Positions 27,001 through 42,000 of a DNA stretch of 64,000 nucleotides are shown piece by piece. Origin of the DNA: Vermiculatibacterium agrestimuris (lineage in GTDB: Bacteria; Bacillota; Clostridia; Oscillospirales; Oscillospiraceae); assembly GCF_943193085.1 (NCBI RefSeq), contig NZ_CALPCU010000003.1, forward strand, positions 62,001 to 126,000, written 5' to 3'. How positions within the stretch are numbered: the stretch's first letter is position 1; each line of letters opens with the position of its first letter. The notes under the pieces are model-generated. The model was not told where the DNA came from, ran no database searches, and saw only the letters and a program-made list of their open reading frames with translations. Made by a program: the position numbers and the translations under genes.

Positions 27001-30000
27001 CCTGAAGACCCTGGAGGTCAAGGGCGACGCCGGCGGCGAATACGTGAACGTGCTGCCCACGAAGGGCGTGCTGACCCTGGATGACAAGCAGTTCGATTAC
27101 TACAAGGCATACGTGCCCGATCCGGACGAGAACCTGCAGGATCTGCTCAACGCACTGATCCACGCGGTGGCCGAGGATGCAGTCAACACGGAAGTGGAGA
27201 TGTATCTGGTCAACGGCAGCACGGAGACCCCGATCAGCAAGTCCGCCGCCGACGGCGCGGATGTGTGGAAGACCGCGCTGCTCTCCGGCAATGGCGCGAC
27301 CCGGGTGAAGATCGTGGTCAAGGGCAACGAGAACACCCTGCCCGGCAGCAGTGTGCTCCAGAAGATCTCCTACCTGGATATCTTCCGCAGCAACGGCAAC
27401 ACCAAGCTTAAAGAGGCCCAGCTCATCTACGATGAGACCATGTCTGACGGCACGCTCATCGCGCACAATGAAAAGCCGGTGACGCCGGAGGCGCAGGTGC
27501 CTGCCCAGCCCGCCGCCGTACCTAACTATGTGCCGGAGGATGTGGTGGACTTCACCATCAAGGCCACGGCGGAAGAGGCCAATGCCAAAGTCCTCATCCG
27601 GATCTACGATTCCAGCACGCCGCTGTCCCCCAGCAACTTTAGCAGCACCATGACCAATACTGCCACCACCCAGCTGAGCTTCAACGACGGCCAGAGTGTC
27701 GCGGAAGAGGTCATTGTGGAAGTGGGCGTGTGCGTCAACGGCCTGGTCAGAAGCAGTTATATCCCGGTGCGCCGGGTGCTGAAGACCAGCGAGAAGGTGG
27801 AAGTGAACGGTATTCTGGTCAACACCTTCGAGATGCAGGATGAGGGCGAGATCCTGACCAATGGCGTCACGCCCTCCGGCAAGGAGGTCAAGGTCTACCT
27901 GGCCTTTGTGGATCCCACGCTGACTACGGGCTGGAGGATCGTATACGACGGCAAGCCGCAGACCAAGGTGAAGCTGTATGCCGATCTGACGACCTTGGCG
28001 GACGGTACGAACGTGCCGCTGCCCGGCAATGTTTCCGACGCCCTGACTGTGACCGGGACTCTGACGGGTCATGACTACACCAAGGCGCTGATCCGCGGCA
28101 TCGAGTCCAGCACCAGCGACCGGTTGGTGAACCGTGAGTACATTCAGCTGATCGGATATGACACCCATGACGAGCTGGAGCGCGTCACGCTGAAGTATAC
28201 CCTCAATGGCGAAGTCCATGAGGTGGACGCCACTTGGGATGCAACCAACGGCAAGTATATCGTCTATGTGGATCAGAGCCTGGTGGCCAACATCCAGAAC
28301 GCGAAGACCGATATCACCGCAGTGACGGACAGCGTCCTGGCGCCTCATGCCCAGGTGAGCGTGAACAGCACGGCTGACGCCGACTACAGCACTCACGTGG
28401 ATACCGAGACCGATGTGGCCCTCACTGTGGGCGGTACGACAACGGTGCCCATCTATGTCAAGAGCACCATGGCCTACGTCAACGGTACCGCGCCCACGCA
28501 GTACGACCTGGATATCATCCCGGTGGATCTGGGCCTGGACGATGTGACGGTGAAGACCGGCAGCACGATGCCCACGACCTATCAGGCTACCGCGCCCACC
28601 AATGCGCTCCTGCCCTGGACGGTCTCCATTCAGCCCATGAAGGATCTGCCGGAAGAGGCCGGCGGGAAGCCCAGCAACACAGCTGCGGCGCCTGGCCAGA
28701 TCGTGCTGCGCTATGGCTATCTCAAGCAGCCCGACGCGCCGATGAACGCAGCGCAGCAGCCGCTGTACGACATGCTGCTGGCCGAGTACATCAGGATGTC
28801 CAGCAACTTCCCCTCCGATTACAAGGGCGCCACCTGGGCTGACTTTACGGATCCCAACGTGACGCAGGCGGACTATCAGCTCTATCTCACCGATCCCAGC
28901 AAGGCGAAGGGCACCTATGCCGGCCTGGTCTGGACAGACGTCAACGGCCAGTGGACGGTCTTTGACGGGGTGAACCATGTCTATGAGCAGGTGGAGATCA
29001 ACGACGCCGCGGACGCCAAGACCATGGTGAAGATCCAGGTAGGCTATGACAGCAACGGCGACAAGACGCCGGAGGGCTGGCGTACCCACAACCTGGTGAT
29101 CACCCGGAAAAACGATAACGCGGCTGAGCTGGATCCGCTTGGCAGTGTGGAGATGAACACGTCCACCAACATACCGAACTACAATGACCTGAAGACAGCC
29201 AAGCAGATCCGGGAGAGCAACAAGCTGGTGCAGAACATCTCCGGCCTGCTGAGCACGAAGGTCGTCAACGGTGTCGAGACGAGGACGTACGGCTATGGCC
29301 TGGCGCCTTCGAAGATGGGCACCTACACCACCTTCTATCTGAAGCTGTCGCAGATCAATATCGGCACGGTGAACGAGCTGTATGCCTCTTACACCTCCGG
29401 CGGTTTGGCGACCACCCTGTACAGCTCCACTTCGCCCACCGTCAACGCCAGCACGCTGACGCAGATGGCCAACGACCAGCTCTATTGGGCCATTCCCGTG
29501 AGCAGCAGCAACCTCAGCGATGTGACGACTGTGACGGTAGACGCCGTGGCGGAATCCGGCCGAGTGGTGCGCTATGTCATCAACCTCTACTGGATCAACA
29601 GTATCGCTGAGTTGGATGAGAAGGTAACCACCATCGCTACCAACCACTATGATCCCAGCATTACGCCGGATGTGACCCACGACAGCAATATTCCGGCGGA
29701 GAACTACTACGGCTTCTATGTCAGCCAGAAGTATGTCAGCAGGGCGAATAACCAGACCTGGGTCGACCTGGCGCACATCTTCGCCAAGGAGAACCTGGCG
29801 CAGCTGCGGATGGCTACCATTGAGCTGAACATCAACGGTCTGACGCAGCGCTATACCGGTGTGACGGAGGACAACCAGGGCAATCCCATCAAGGTGCCCG
29901 TGGAGTTTGACGCCAACGGCGTGGGGTATCTGGACTTTAAGATCATCTCTGAGGATGAGATTGCGTCCAATGATTACTCCTTCGAGCTTCACATCCTGTC

Positions 30001-33000
30001 CAATAACGGCGAGCTGAAGGAGATCCAGATCAACGCCCAGAGCCAGTTCGTCTTCCGGACGGATAAGGTGCTGAGCTGGAGCGACGTGCAGAGCCTGACG
30101 CCCAATACCGGCATTGCGCCTACGGCGAACGAAGAGCAGATGTTCAAGGCCGCTGACGGCAGCGACCTGACGCGTACGGTCTACGAGGGCTATATCAGCA
30201 AGAAACTGGCCCAGACCACCATAGTTCCGACCATGATCCGTGCCATTGCGACGGAAGAGACCAGCAAGGTCACCATCTATGGCAATGCAGCCCAGATCGG
30301 ATGGACGAATCCCACCGATAAGGCGTGGAGGCCGACGACCGAGCTGAGCAATGTCCAGGCCGGCTACATGATGACGAAGCCCACGAACACGATCTTCGGC
30401 GGCGTCCGCGACGGTATGGACGACATGGGTGCGGCGCTGAACACGCCTGACCGCTATACCGCCCAGCAGAGAGTCTATATCGACGTGGAAGCGGAAGACG
30501 GCTCCATGAGCTACTATGTGCTGGTCATCCGGAACGCCAAGGATTACAACAACAACGTGGGCCGTCTGGACAACAGCGGCAAGCTGGTCGAAGAGGGGAA
30601 CCCGGCGGCGGCGGCCATGAGCGATGCGGATTACAAGGCGGCCTATAAGGACAATTACGCCATCTGGGTCTACCCCAGAGACACGGACATCAGCCTGCTG
30701 GATCCCAACGCTACGGTTACCGTGTGGAGTGACGATGACCAGAGCACCATGACTGCGGATCAGAAGAAGACGATTGCAGATTATGGTACGACGGATTACT
30801 TCGGCAGACCTTACCCGCTGGCCTTCTCGGCCAGGGTGCCCGGCGATGCGCTGACCCTTCAGATCAAGATGCAGACGGAGAATCCCTTCTCCGGCATCGG
30901 ATACAGCGGAACGTCCAACATCTCCAACTACACCACGGCGACCATCTCCTCGCTCTACAGCGATTTCACACCGGGTCAGAATATCCATCTGTTCGGCGGC
31001 GTGCGGAAGCAGAGTGAGATGATCATGGGCACAATCGCCGGTCAGCGTAGATTTGACCTCTATCTGGAGGCCATGCCCACCAACCGGAATCTGGAAAAGG
31101 TGGAGCTGTTCTCCGACCAGGCGGGTCTGAATGACTACAAGCTCTATGTGGTCGATGACACCACCATCGATGTGAACCTGGCCAGCACCACGGTGGAGGC
31201 TGACCTGAAGCTCACCACCCAGACGGACACCGCGCTGTTCAAGGTCTTCAAGATGAACGCCGGCGGCTTTGCCGGCACCGTTCAGGACATCTACGCGGTG
31301 GACGATTACCAGACCAGCAACAACACCTTTACCGGCACGCCGGTTCAGATCATCATGCACGAAGGCGTGCTGCGGCTGCCGCTGGATGCCAACACCGTCA
31401 CGACCACTTATCTGGTGCGGGTCTACAGTACCGAGGGCGACAGCATCTACAAGGAGTACCAGCTGAATCTGGTGCGGAAGGACGATAATCTGCTGGCTGA
31501 CGCCATCTTCTTCAACGAGCGGATGATCCTGCCTGCCAGCAGCCAGGGTATGGCTGTGACCTTGAACCTGCTGGTGAACGATGACAACGAGCTGATCGTG
31601 GACAAGAACGATCCCGCGCTGCTCAGCATCCTGGCCGGCAACGACCTTACACCCAACGGACACATCCTGACCAGCACCCTCGGCAACGCCGGCGTGCAGG
31701 AGGTCAAGGACGCACTGGTCAGCACTGTCCCGGTGCCTGTGGGCCAGAGCATTGTGGCCGGAACGCGGACGAGCGACGGAAAGATCCTTCTCAACGACGT
31801 GGCTGACAGCGGCGCCGTCAGTGAAGTGATGTCTGCGAGAGCCCAGGTGTACCGTGTGGATATCACCGATATCGACACCGTCGGCCGGGTACGGGTACAG
31901 CTGCGCGACCAGGAGGAGCTGACCACCGTCCACAACGACCTGAAGACCTTTGCGGCCGGACAGGATGAGCACATCCACGACGCTACTGTGGATCAGTACC
32001 TGGATCTGGGCAACCTGCCGCTGATGTCGGTCGCCCAGGCCAACGGCGATCCCAATGCCAGCTTTATCTACCCGCTGTTCATCGGCAGCAGCAGCACAAT
32101 ATCCATGAACACAGGCGACGAGCTGCCCGGACAGGTGAACGTACTGCTGCTGGTCATCTCCAGACGGGAGCACCTGAGCGATCTGGACGCCGATATCTAT
32201 GTCAGCAACGTCCGGGACGATCCCGTGACCAATGGCGAGAAGGCTGTTCTGGACGATCCTCTGCCCAGCACCGATACCTCGGTGGATGACTGGATCACCG
32301 CCCACATGCCCAGCGCGCCCACGGAGGGCTACGACGTTTACAAGTCCCGCATCTCCATCAGCGCCGCTTACGGCTATGTGACAGTGACCGCCAATTCGCC
32401 CAGCACCCTGATCACCCTGTATGATGAGGAAGGCAACCGCCTGTGCGAGCCGGACTACTTTATGGTCACCGGCGCTGTGCCCATCAACTCCGACCGGGCG
32501 GAGACCTATGTCTACGCTTGGCTGGAGACCGCTGACGGCCACTCCAAGCTGGATCGGGTCAAGATCGTCCGCAGCTCCGGCAACACCGGCCTGCGTATCG
32601 TTCAGGCCAAGGATCACAAGAACGGCGGCAACTATCCTGTGGGCGAGACCGTGAACGGTCAGCTTGCGGAGGCTTACACCTATGTGATCAAGCTGCCTGC
32701 CGGTACTGCGAAGACGTATCTCCACCTGGAGGCGGAGGATCCCGCCGCCACAGTTGAGGTCTGGCGTCCCCGTGCCATTGAGGATACCAGCACCGATCCC
32801 TCCTCCTGGCGTCCCGGCAACACGACCTTCGACGGCAGTGCCGTAAGCTTTGTGGGCGGCAATTGGATCGGTTTGGATTACGCCGCCGACTGGGAGCGGG
32901 ATGAGAGCCTGGCCAATGGTACGCCGGCCTACGTCTACGACACCTGGCGCGATCCCACCGCCAACCCCTTGGAGGACAAGGATGGCATCAATGTCTACAA

Positions 33001-36000
33001 CAAGCTGCTGTGGCCTGAGTATGTCAAGGTAACCGCCCCCGACGGCACCAGCCAGAAGTACGTCATCTGGCTTCAGAACATCCCCGTGGGTACGGAGCTG
33101 ATCGAGGTCAAGGTGGATAAGACAGACGCGGCTGTCACCAGCCAGCTGTCCTATGCCGCTACGGTGCACACGGTGAAGGACTCTAACGAGGACTTCAAGA
33201 TCGTGGACATCTTCCTGCGGGCGAGCAACATCTCCGCCAGAGTGGAGCTCAGCGACTTCGCCGGCAACGACTACCTGGCTTACAGGTACAACCTGAGCGA
33301 TACGCCCAAGAGCATCCAGAAGAGAGCGGACGGCACACCCGATTATACGGGCGTCTCCATCCCCATCAACAGCGTGGACAGCAACATCCTCCAGGTACAG
33401 CTGGTACTGAAGAAGGAATTTGACAACATCCCGCTGAAGGTGACGGTCACCGCGCAGGAGGGCGTGTATCAGGAGTACACCCTGCGGGTCTACCAGGCCT
33501 TTGACGACTTCAGCGACCTGCTGGTGAACATCAACGGCACCGACAATGGGTTCCGCATGGTGAAGGACAGCGCCGACACTTACCGGTATCTGGTTCAGTA
33601 CGGCAGTACGGCCATGAGCAAGCCGGTGAGCGATGTGACGGCGGACTACCTGTCCGGCAAGAATATGGTCTACTACGTCAGCGACGGCTTCATGGGAGAG
33701 CCTGTGGGCATCGCTTACCTCCTTGCGCCCACAACGCCCAACTTCCGGGAGAAGTTCGACCACTATGTGAACACGAGCATACCCAAGGTGTACTACGAGG
33801 TCATCTTCCCCGTGGGTACCTCTCAGGTACAGCTGGCGGCCACCTACGCCGATGTGGAGCAGAAGCTGCACAACGCCAGCGGCCCGCTGCGGATCAGCGT
33901 GGGCACCGACGCCAGCGGCAACTGGGTGACCAGCACGCTTACCGCCAACAACCAGTGGGCGGAAAACCGGAACGTCATGTTGACCGGCGCCGACACCCGG
34001 GTGCCTATCCAGGTGGACTTCAACGGCACCACCAAGACCTTCTACGCCATGGTGCGCAAGAACGCCCTGGACGAGCGGCTGGATTACATCCGCGTGGATG
34101 GCAAGGATCTGACCCTCAACCTGGAGGCCGACGATAATGGCGAGATGATCCTCACCGGCCATGCCACAGTTTATAATGAGAGCCGGTACGCCAAGATCGA
34201 GGTGAAGGCCAGCGCGAGCACCAGTGCGCTGCAGCTGAGCCGTGTCAACTATCTGAAGTACGAGATGCAGAACGGTCAGCTGACGCCCACACAGATGGTC
34301 AGCTTCAATCCGGTCAACGACAGAGGCTATCTGGCACTGGACGCCGACAGCATCAATGACGGTACGGAGCACAACGTCTTCATGGTGGAGCTGAAGACCA
34401 GCGACAATAAGACCTACCACTACCGCATCATCATCAACTACGTCAACCAGCCCATCCAGCTGGATCGGTTGATCGTGTATGATAATGAGCTTCAGACCGG
34501 CGGCACGACCCTCAAGGATGTGCACTACCAGTACATCACCACGCCCAAGGGACAGAAGTATGTGGAGGACACGACCTTCGGCAACAGCGCGGACGCGCTG
34601 CCGCTCTCGCCGACCTTCGTGGCGGGAACCAACATCTTCGATTACACGGTGGGCTGTGAAGAGGAGAAGACGCTGATCACGCTGGTCGCCGACGCCCAGG
34701 AGTCCAACCTGCACTATCAGGAGGCCATGCGGGAGATCTACACGGCCCAGTATGACCCCGCCAGCGGAATGAGCCTGGATGACTTCCTTGCCGCCAGCAT
34801 GTATGGCGAGGAGATCATTCTGAAGGTGGATCCCGAGAACACGCTGGGTCTGGATGCCTCGGCCAGCCAGCCGGTTCCCAGCATACCCGTCAACCAACCC
34901 CAGGATTATCCTGAGATCAGCGGCGCGGTGCTGCCGCAGGGGACTGCCACGCCGGCCTACGTGATCTGGGAGCGCCAGATCGACATGACCGACCGGGATA
35001 TTATCACCATCCCCGTGGTCATGGAGGTGGTCAAGAGCGGCTACAGCAAGACCTATACCATCAGCTACCACAGGCTCTCTGACGACGCCACGCTGAAGCC
35101 CGACGAGTGGGGCGTGCTGGGCCGCAATCCCAACGAGGAGAACTGCCTGAACGATCCGAACATTGTGGATCAGCGGATCTATGAAGTTGACCACGCGGTG
35201 AATGTGGCGGAGATCTACGCCATCGCCAACCACAACCACGAGTTGAATACCACTCTGGTCACGCTGAAGGCCTACAACGAGGCGACCGGCGCCTATGAGA
35301 CCCTGACCACCAATGTGGGCGAGATCCACCATCAGGTGACGCTGAAGGACGGCCTGAACCGGTATCAGATCATCGTGACGGCCGAGGACGGCTATGCCCA
35401 TAAGGAGTATGAGATCACCATCAAGCGGAAGCAGGCCGACCTGGGTCTGCAGTGGGTGCGTATCGCCAACGCCAACTCCAGCAAGGAGAGCAACGCCAGC
35501 GGCGAGAACGTGCTGAGGAATGCGGATGGTTCCTACACGGCTTATGTCATGGCCGGCGCCATTCCCAGATTGACGGCCAAGGTCAAGGATCAGGACAACA
35601 GCCGGGCGCAGTTCTTTATGATGAGCAACAAGCCGGGCGCGCCCGCGAACGGCCAGGGAGGCACCCAGAGCAACAAGAGCGATCCCATCGCCGTGTTCAA
35701 CTATGGCCACGAGTGGAACTATGAGACGAATCTGCCCAGTGGCGTGACCCACGACGTTGGCCAGTACGGTCTGAACGAGATCCCGAGTGGCGATCAGGAA
35801 GCCGTTACCGAAGGCGTCATTAGAGTGTGGGCCGAGTATAACGGCGAGACCATCGTCTCTGAACTGGCGCCCGGCGAGACCCTGGGCACGGGCCCGGTGC
35901 AGACGCTGCCCGATGAGAACATTGGCGGAAACACGGTGAGCCATACACGCCAGGAGACCATTATTGATAACGGCGACGGAACCTACACGAGAAAGGTTCA

Positions 36001-39000
36001 GGATGTGTACATCACCGAGTATCCGCTGCACCTCGTTGCGGTGTCCCGGGAGGCCATGACCATCTATGTGGACACCAGAAATGCCGACTTCATCAGCGGC
36101 GAGGACAACCGCATACCCATTATGGCCGAATGGGATCCCAATGAGGCTTGGGACGCCTATGACTGGCAGACCAACCCGGATCCCGCCCTCATGGGCGCCT
36201 ACAAGGTGGGCGTGCCCGCCAGCACGCTGAAGGCCTGGCTGCGTGTGTACACTCTGATCTCCAACGTCAACTTCGACGAAGAGAACCAGCAGGTGAGCTT
36301 CCCGACTGAGAACTGGAAGGATCACGACCATCTCATGCCGCAGCGCTTCACCATGGATCAGAAGTTCCCGATCATGGTCAATATCACCGAGCATCTGGGT
36401 ACCGGCACCAGCAAGTGGTACCACGAGGTTTTCATCGGCGTGAAGTATGACCGGGCGTCGCTCCAGCCTGAGTTCATGTATCCGCTGCACATCTACATGC
36501 TCAGCGATGACGCCTGGCTGACGGAGCTCGAGGCCTCTGTGGAGAATGATCCCGAGGATCCCTCTCAGCCGCTGCTCCTGCCCACCAAGCCGGTATTCCC
36601 GGCGAAAGAGGACACAGGGCCCAATATGCCCAGTGAGTATGAGATCTTCGTATCCACGGAGCATACCACCATCGACTTCCCGAAGATCTCGGCGGTGGAG
36701 AATGCCACCATCCGCATCACAAGACCCGACGGCATGGTGATCGATCACCCCAATGGCGACCCGCTCAATGGTGTGGCGCTCCACAGGGGCGAGAACGTGA
36801 TGAAGATCGAGGTCACCTCGGAAGACCGGACGGTGGTCAGAACCTACGATGTCATTATCAGCTGCATCGATCAGGACAGCCTGACCCTGCTGAAGGACAT
36901 CCAGATGATCTATGGCGACACGTACTACGACTTCTCGCCGGTCTTTGACCCCGAGCAGAACTATTACGACTACGCCGTGGACGCCACAGCGGCAGACCGC
37001 ATCACCTTCCAGCCCGTGGTGTATGATGTGACGCCCGGAAGCCAGGATTTCTACTCCCTGGTCTACAATGTGACCGACCTGAACACCGGCAGCTATGTGT
37101 CCCACAACGGCGTTTTGTACCAGAACTGGACTTGCAACAGCGGCTGGATCACGGCGACCGGCGCAATGGCGACGCCTCAGCCCATCATCTTTGATATGCT
37201 GAGGGGACACGAGTACCTGATCGAGATCAAGGTGACGCTGATGCCCACCGACGCCGGTTACATCACCAACACCTACAAGATCCACCTCTGGAAGAACGAC
37301 AGCAGCTTCCCGGCGATGATGGCACAGAACCAGTCTGCTCTGACCAGCATCACCGTGGACAACAACGCCCTGACCAGAGACGCGGCAGTCCATCCTGACG
37401 ACCTGAACTTCTACTATAATGTCACAGGGAACGTAGCCAAGCTCCAGCTGGCTATGGCGGGTATCCTGAATAACTACAAGGTGTTCCTGTACGATGTGAC
37501 CAGCGGAAGCCAGGTGCCTGTGGCTGACACCGGCCTGGTCAACGGCGAGTGGATGAACCTGTCCAACCCCGTGAACCTGAATCTCCAGAGCGGCAGTAAC
37601 TTCTATGTCATTGAGGTGCGCGATCCCAGCAACGGACACCGTCGTTACCACTCGGTGACCATCTACAACGACATCACCAAGCAGGCCAACAGCTATCTCT
37701 ATAACCTGGCGCTCAGCGAGCCCGCGGTGGCCCTGTTCGAAGGCACGACTATCTTCGACTACTTCGCGGCCATTCCCGAGGAGGAGCAGTCTACCCTGTT
37801 GATCGCCCGGGCGGCGGCATACAACCAGACCGCCGGCATCAAGAACATCCGGGTGCGCACGGTAGGCGGTCGAACCCTCTACGAGGGAGACGGCGGCTGG
37901 GTCAAGACCAATGTGGCTCTGCTCAAGGGCGTCAACCGTGTCACCATTACGGTCACGGCCCAGGAGTACCAGGCCGGAACGGGCGTGATCACCACCAAGC
38001 GCGCTTACGAGGTGGAGATCAACCGCGGCGGTATAGACGATACCCTCCGGGGCGACACGGCGGACATCATCGAGATGGACAACACGCCTGTGGGCGCTGC
38101 CATGACCACCATCTGGAACAGCGAGCGGGTGGATTACTTCCTGCGCCTGCCGATCACAGACATCACCAACAACATTTACGGAAACACCGTCCATCTGACG
38201 CCGGTGCTTCGCGCGAACGAGGCAGACCGGGCTGTGATCGAGGTCAAGAGCGCCACCGGCGCAAGACCGGGCAACTACAGCGTGTCCACCTATATCCGGA
38301 GCGAGGACACCTATAACCAGTTCTGCAACCGGAACGAGGAGACCCGCGTGCTCTTTACCGTAACGGTTTATGACCAGCAGGTCACTTGGAACGGCGGCGT
38401 GCCCACTGTCCCGGCCAACGCTGTGGTGACGGCTACCAAGGAGTATCTGCTTACCATCCATGCCAACGTGGACGATGACGGCGAGCCTGATGTGGCCCCG
38501 AACACCACGCTGCGGGTGTTGAAGGAGAACAGCACTGAGGCCAACATGGTCTACTACAACATGATGCCCAACTTCGTCCACGACCTCAACACCTACTTCG
38601 TGCGGATCCCGTACACGGAGGAGAGTGTGAAGATCCTGGTCGAGACCGACTACGGTACGAACAGCGCCTATCCCATCCTTATCAACAACCACGTTGCCGC
38701 ATCCGGCAAGATGTTCCAGGTGGATGACCTGGTGGTGGGTGACAACACCGTCCTGGTGGAGGTCACCGATCCGATCGACGGCGACAAGCGCTACTACACA
38801 GTCGTCATCAACCGTGAGGATGAGGAGACGATCGCCACACCGGAGCACACGACCCCGAGACCGGATCCCACCATTGACGATATGTCCATCACGGTGAGCA
38901 ACCTCATCAGCGGCGTCTCCACCTCCCTGAATGTGGGTGACAGCCTCTTCCCGGTGCCCATGTACACCGGCGACCAGGCATACTACTTCCTGGTGGTGCC

Positions 39001-42000
39001 CTATGAGGTGGATCACATTGACACGACGGCCTGGGCCACGGATGCTTCCCAGCTGTGGATCAACAGCATCCTGGTGGATTCCGCCACCAATACGGTGGAT
39101 GCGCACAATGGCATCAGCGGAACCAGAGGTACCGTGCCCAATGTGGGCCGCGACATCCGGCTCAACGTAGGCAACGAAAACTACATTGAGATCGTTGCCA
39201 ACGGCATGGATATGCTGGGCTATCCCACAGACACCAAGACCCGTGTCATCGTCAACGTGGTCCGGCTCAAGCAGGACGAGGATCCGCCTTACCTGAGCAT
39301 GATCACCACCTCTGAAGGTACCATCTCCCCGGTGTTCCGCAAGACCGAGAACCAGTACTTTGTCACCGTGCCCTACGATGTGGAGGAACTGGTGCTGACG
39401 GGCTATGCGGAGGATGGACGCAGCCAGACCAACCTGAGCGGCGGCTCCTATCCCACCATCAATACGCCGTACGCCACCGTGGTCAGCGAAAAAGTGAAGC
39501 TGGCAGTGGGCATTAACTCCTACATCTTCGCGGTGCGCGACGTCAACGGAGTCTATCCGGTGAACTACTACAGCGTGAAGATCGACCGGCTGGCCCGGAA
39601 CGGTGTGGTGCAGGATCTGGTCGACTTGACGGCGGAGAATACCACCGGTGGCGGCTCCAGCACCCTGACGCTCCTGCCCAACAGCTATAATGCCGGCCTG
39701 CCCAGAGAGCTCAACTACTACGCTTACGTGCCCGCAAATGCCACGGAGGTGACGGTGAACGCCAAGGCGCTGCGGCCTGACGCCACTACGGTGACGATCA
39801 AAGGCAGCACCCAGATCAACGGCACCACCACCGCGGCGGATGGCACAGTGAGCACTGCCCTGGACATCACGGGTCAGAGTGAAGTGACGGCCTTTGTCAT
39901 GATTTCTGACGGCACGGCCAGCCAGCGCTACTCCATCACCTTCCTGCGCCAGCAGATCAATCCCAACTGGCTGCTGGATGTGGAGGTAGCCGAGGCGACT
40001 ACGGTGCCCTACAGCTTTACCGTGGGCGACGAGGTCGGAACGGCTGAAGTGAACCTGAACGGGACGGAGCACCTCACTGTGACGCTGGAGGCCCTTACCT
40101 CCCTGAACGGCAGCAATGAGCCTGAGACCTGGGTGACGGTGAACGGCTGGAAGGCCGAATGGGACGGCAACGCGCCTGTCCAGGTAAGCGGCTCTATCTA
40201 CAGAGCGACCTACAAAGCGGTCATGGATCCCTACTATCCCTCCGGTCTGAAGATGACCACCGACAGAGACCGGTTCGACGTGGAGGTCTACGACGGCGCC
40301 GATCAGCTGGTGGATGAGTACGTGCTCTACGTCAACGACCTGGATCAGGCCGTGACGGTGACGGAAGACGATGTGACCAGCACCTACTACAGCCCGCTGC
40401 TCCACAACGTTTGGAATACAGAGGGCCTGCTGATCCAGACCGGTATCACTCTGAATGAGGACAATGCCATCGACCATGATTCCGGCACCTTCACCAGACC
40501 CTTCCAGCCTACGCAGTTCAGCTATGTGGCGACCGCCAAGGGCCCCGACTTCTGGGTCTACGCGCCGCTGGAGGATTTGGATGGCGACGGCACTGCCGAC
40601 ATCCATGTGGAGATCCTGGACGAGGACAACAACCGGTACACCGTCATTCAGGGCACGCCGGTGAAGTTCACCTTCCCGACGGACGAGGATGAGATGACGC
40701 TGCGGCTGCGGGTGACCATGTACGCCGAGAGCGGCTACGAGCTGGTCAACATCTACACCCTGAAGGTCTACCGGACTGACGATCCCATCCTGAAGGATCT
40801 GGGCGTGAACAACGCTTCCATGACCCCGAGCTACTACCCGCCGCTGCGCAGCTATAACGGTGAGGTCTACAAGTACCAGCCTGACTTCGAGGTTTATGCC
40901 ATCGCGGAGTATCCCCAGTACAGCGATGTACAGATCTCCATGAAGGTGCTGGCCGACTCCTTCGAGCGGGAGGATCACACGCCCTTCACTGAGCCGGACG
41001 GAAGCTACACGCCTGTGGAGAAGCTGAGTAAGCAGAACCCCGATGGTACGCCGAAGCTGACCAATACCGGCGTCGCCAATGCCGCCGGCACCGATCTGAC
41101 GCTGATGAACGGCAATACCGGCGCAGATGCAGTTCGCCACTTCATCGGACTGTTCCGTCAGGATTACTTCAAGGACGAGAGCGACGGCATCGATCCCGCG
41201 GACATCGTGCGCTACTTCACGGTGGAGGTCACCCTTACCTTCACGGACGTCTACGGCGTGACCCAGACCGGTGTGTATCAGATCAAGATGCACCGCTCCG
41301 ATAAGCCCATCGTCTTTGTACCCCTGGACGATCTGGAGATCGAGCAGCCTGATGATACGGACCGTAAGCTGGTAAAGCTGACCAACATCAACGATCCCAC
41401 CAGTGAGGATACGGAGGGCTTCTCCTCTGACCACCTGTCCTACAAGGTCGTCTTGGATTACTACAACAGTACCATGTACCTGACGCCCACCTTCAACACG
41501 AGCGGTACCAACTATACTGCCAAGTTGAGCTGTGCGGATTATCCCGGCATGGCCAAGAACCTGACCAGTGGTACGGAGATCGCGCTGCGCTTCGGCGAGG
41601 ACTACTACAAGACAGAGCACTTCAGCACGATCCTCACCATCAGCATGTACGATCCTGCGACGAACAAGACCTCGGATTACAAGATCCTGGTTCAGCGCGG
41701 CCCGGTGCCCGAGCTGGAGGCCAAGGCGCTCAATGTTGAGTTGCGCCATGGCGCCACAGCCACCGACGCCCAGAATGCGGCGGCAGTGACCCTGACTTGG
41801 GCCAACGACGACTACACGGACTTCACGCCGGCCAACTACAACTTCGATGGGAACATGCTGTGGCACTGGTACACGGTGAAGATCCCCGCCACCTCTGAGT
41901 ATGTGGAGCTGACAACGGCCTACGGCCATGCGATGGGCACCAACGTGACGATCTACTATAACGATAAGATCATTACAAACAATGCCCCGCTGCAGGATAC

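Noticed and set aside
24776..41929. 17-kb open frame on the minus strand
   Set aside because: It lies in exact codon register with the giant gene and exists because TTA, CTA and TCA codons are absent there. Its translation shows no domain pattern and no binding site precedes it.
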